NCBI GenBank assembly: GCA_964626505.1
Contig: CAZVFR010000071.1
Span: forward strand, 1-13,796
DNA length: 13,796 bases
Origin: CAZUGA01 sp964626505
Lineage (GTDB): Bacteria > Pseudomonadota > Gammaproteobacteria > Methylococcales > UBA1147
Direction: 5' to 3'
Below are positions 12,952 to 13,796 of this stretch, one piece after another. The notes under the pieces are model-generated. The model searched no databases. It had not been told where the DNA came from and saw only the letters and a program-made list of their open reading frames with translations. The first letter of the stretch is position 1, and every line of letters begins with the position of its first letter. Made by a program: the position numbers and the translations under genes.

Positions 12952-13796
12952 ATGAACTCACTTAATACAAACGCAAGTGTAACCATTGATGCACCCGCCC
13001 GGATTCACATGGGCTTCCTGGATCCTAATGGTAGTCTAGGTCGACAATTCGGCAGCATCGGGGTTGCGCTGGAAGAAATTTCGACCCGCTTGACGGTCTA
13101 TCCGGCAGACAAACTTGGCGCACAAGGGCCGCAATCGAGCAGTGCTTTACGCAACGTGGAGAGTATCTGTTCTGCGCTGAAACTATCGGATGCGGTTTTT
13201 GTGGATGTGGAACAGGCTATCCCTGATCACGTGGGATTAGGTTCCGGAACGCAAATGTCGCTGGCTGTCGGCATGGCGATAAGTAAATTCTACGGGCTGG
13301 ATATCCCGCTGCGAGAGATTGCGAGTCTGGCCGATAGAGGCACACGTTCAGGCATAGGCATAGGTGTATTCGAGCAAGGGGGTTTGATTGTTGATGGCGG
13401 TCGATCAGCGACTACGGTGACGCCACCGATCGTTTCCAGAATCGTGTTTCCGCCGGATTGGCGCTTTATTCTTGTATTCGATGAGCGCGCAAAAGGTTTG
13501 AACGGTAATTTCGAAGTAGAAGCATTCCAGAAACTGCCGGCGTTTCCGCAACACAAATCGGCCGAAATTTGCCACCGGATACTCATGCAAGGCCTACCCG
13601 CAGTTGCTGAGCATCAGCTCGACGCATTTGGAGAGGTAATAACCTTCGTGCAACGATCGTTTGGTGATTATTTTGCGCCGGCTCAAGGCGGTCGGTTCAT
13701 GAGTGTCGATGTCGAACGATCAATCCACTGGTTGGGCTGCCATGGCGCCGTAGGTTTGGGTCAAAGTTCGTGGGGGCCAACGGGTTTTTGTATTGT
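12952..13796 (+). CDS. mptG: Beta-ribofuranosylaminobenzene 5'-phosphate synthase (partial, 3' end beyond window)
   Basis: ATG 12952 opens 281 codons to the right edge; the family has about 320-330 residues, so the C-terminus is missing. The protein has the GHMP-kinase-like fold: IDAPARIHMGFLDPNGSLGRQFGSIGVALE at residues 12-41 is the hallmark start of RFAP synthases, and DHVGLGSGTQMSLAVG at 92-107 is the glycine-rich phosphate loop. GTRSGIGIGVFEQGGLIVDGG follows, also typical. It condenses a benzoate (4-hydroxybenzoate or 4-aminobenzoate) with phosphoribosyl pyrophosphate and decarboxylates it, the first dedicated step of methanopterin synthesis in methanogens and of the H4MPT made by methylotrophic bacteria. 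Its presence is the main sign of H4MPT-linked formaldehyde oxidation here. Confidence 0.93.
   Translation, partial: MNSLNTNASVTIDAPARIHMGFLDPNGSLGRQFGSIGVALEEISTRLTVYPADKLGAQGPQSSSALRNVESICSALKLSDAVFVDVEQAIPDHVGLGSGTQMSLAVGMAISKFYGLDIPLREIASLADRGTRSGIGIGVFEQGGLIVDGGRSATTVTPPIVSRIVFPPDWRFILVFDERAKGLNGNFEVEAFQKLPAFPQHKSAEICHRILMQGLPAVAEHQLDAFGEVITFVQRSFGDYFAPAQGGRFMSVDVERSIHWLGCHGAVGLGQSSWGPTGFCI

Noticed and set aside
13290..13586. Minus-strand 98-codon frame
   Set aside because: Antisense of the RFAP synthase gene, whose family motifs run through this stretch.

Overview
The window looks like the chromosome of a gammaproteobacterial methylotroph or methanotroph. This is inferred from a beta-ribofuranosylaminobenzene 5'-phosphate synthase gene (the entry step to tetrahydromethanopterin, H4MPT) next to a 5-formyltetrahydrofolate cyclo-ligase, an NAD-type isocitrate dehydrogenase and a remnant of a YbgA-type gene. 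G+C looks mid-range by eye. No tRNA, rRNA, CRISPR, intact insertion sequence or phage gene was seen.

Layout. (1) 1-1982, minus strand: two consecutive Walker-A GTPase genes overlapping by 20 bp; the second runs off the left edge. They diverge from (2) 2053-3358, plus strand: a small lipoprotein and an orphan TupA-like oxyanion-binding protein with no transporter partners. (3) 3359-3831: a non-coding stretch with a short degenerate repeat family (consensus about CTGAGYRRTTAC), one copy of which is split by a 161-bp, almost fully palindromic MITE-like element. (4) 3661-4596, plus: an unrecognised protein gene whose reading frame is broken near its 5' end by one in-frame TAG. (5) 4608-4997, minus: a PilZ-domain protein convergent with it. 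(6) 5321-6917, plus: an Hpt phosphotransfer protein overlapping a receiver/metallo-beta-lactamase fusion, a compact phosphorelay with a hydrolase as output, behind a leader of about 200 nt that holds a possible short upstream ORF. (7) 6973-8382, minus: a six-helix membrane protein and a small single-anchor protein, both unrecognised, probably one operon. (8) 8514-8806, minus: an internally deleted YbgA-like (DUF523-DUF1722) gene of which only the two ends remain. (9) 8971-13796, plus: isocitrate dehydrogenase, 5-formyl-THF cyclo-ligase, flavin-reductase-fold protein, archaeal-like nucleotidyltransferase, HAD phosphatase, and RFAP synthase cut by the right edge.

The most coherent functional block is region 9. 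Its tight spacing (4-nt gap between cyclo-ligase and flavin reductase, ATGA overlap between nucleotidyltransferase and HAD) suggests co-expression, and the company of folate and H4MPT genes suggests that the unassigned reductase, nucleotidyltransferase and phosphatase may serve one-carbon cofactor metabolism. That link is inference. The decayed or interrupted loci (TAG-broken gene, MITE, YbgA remnant) show local genome erosion between well-kept operons.
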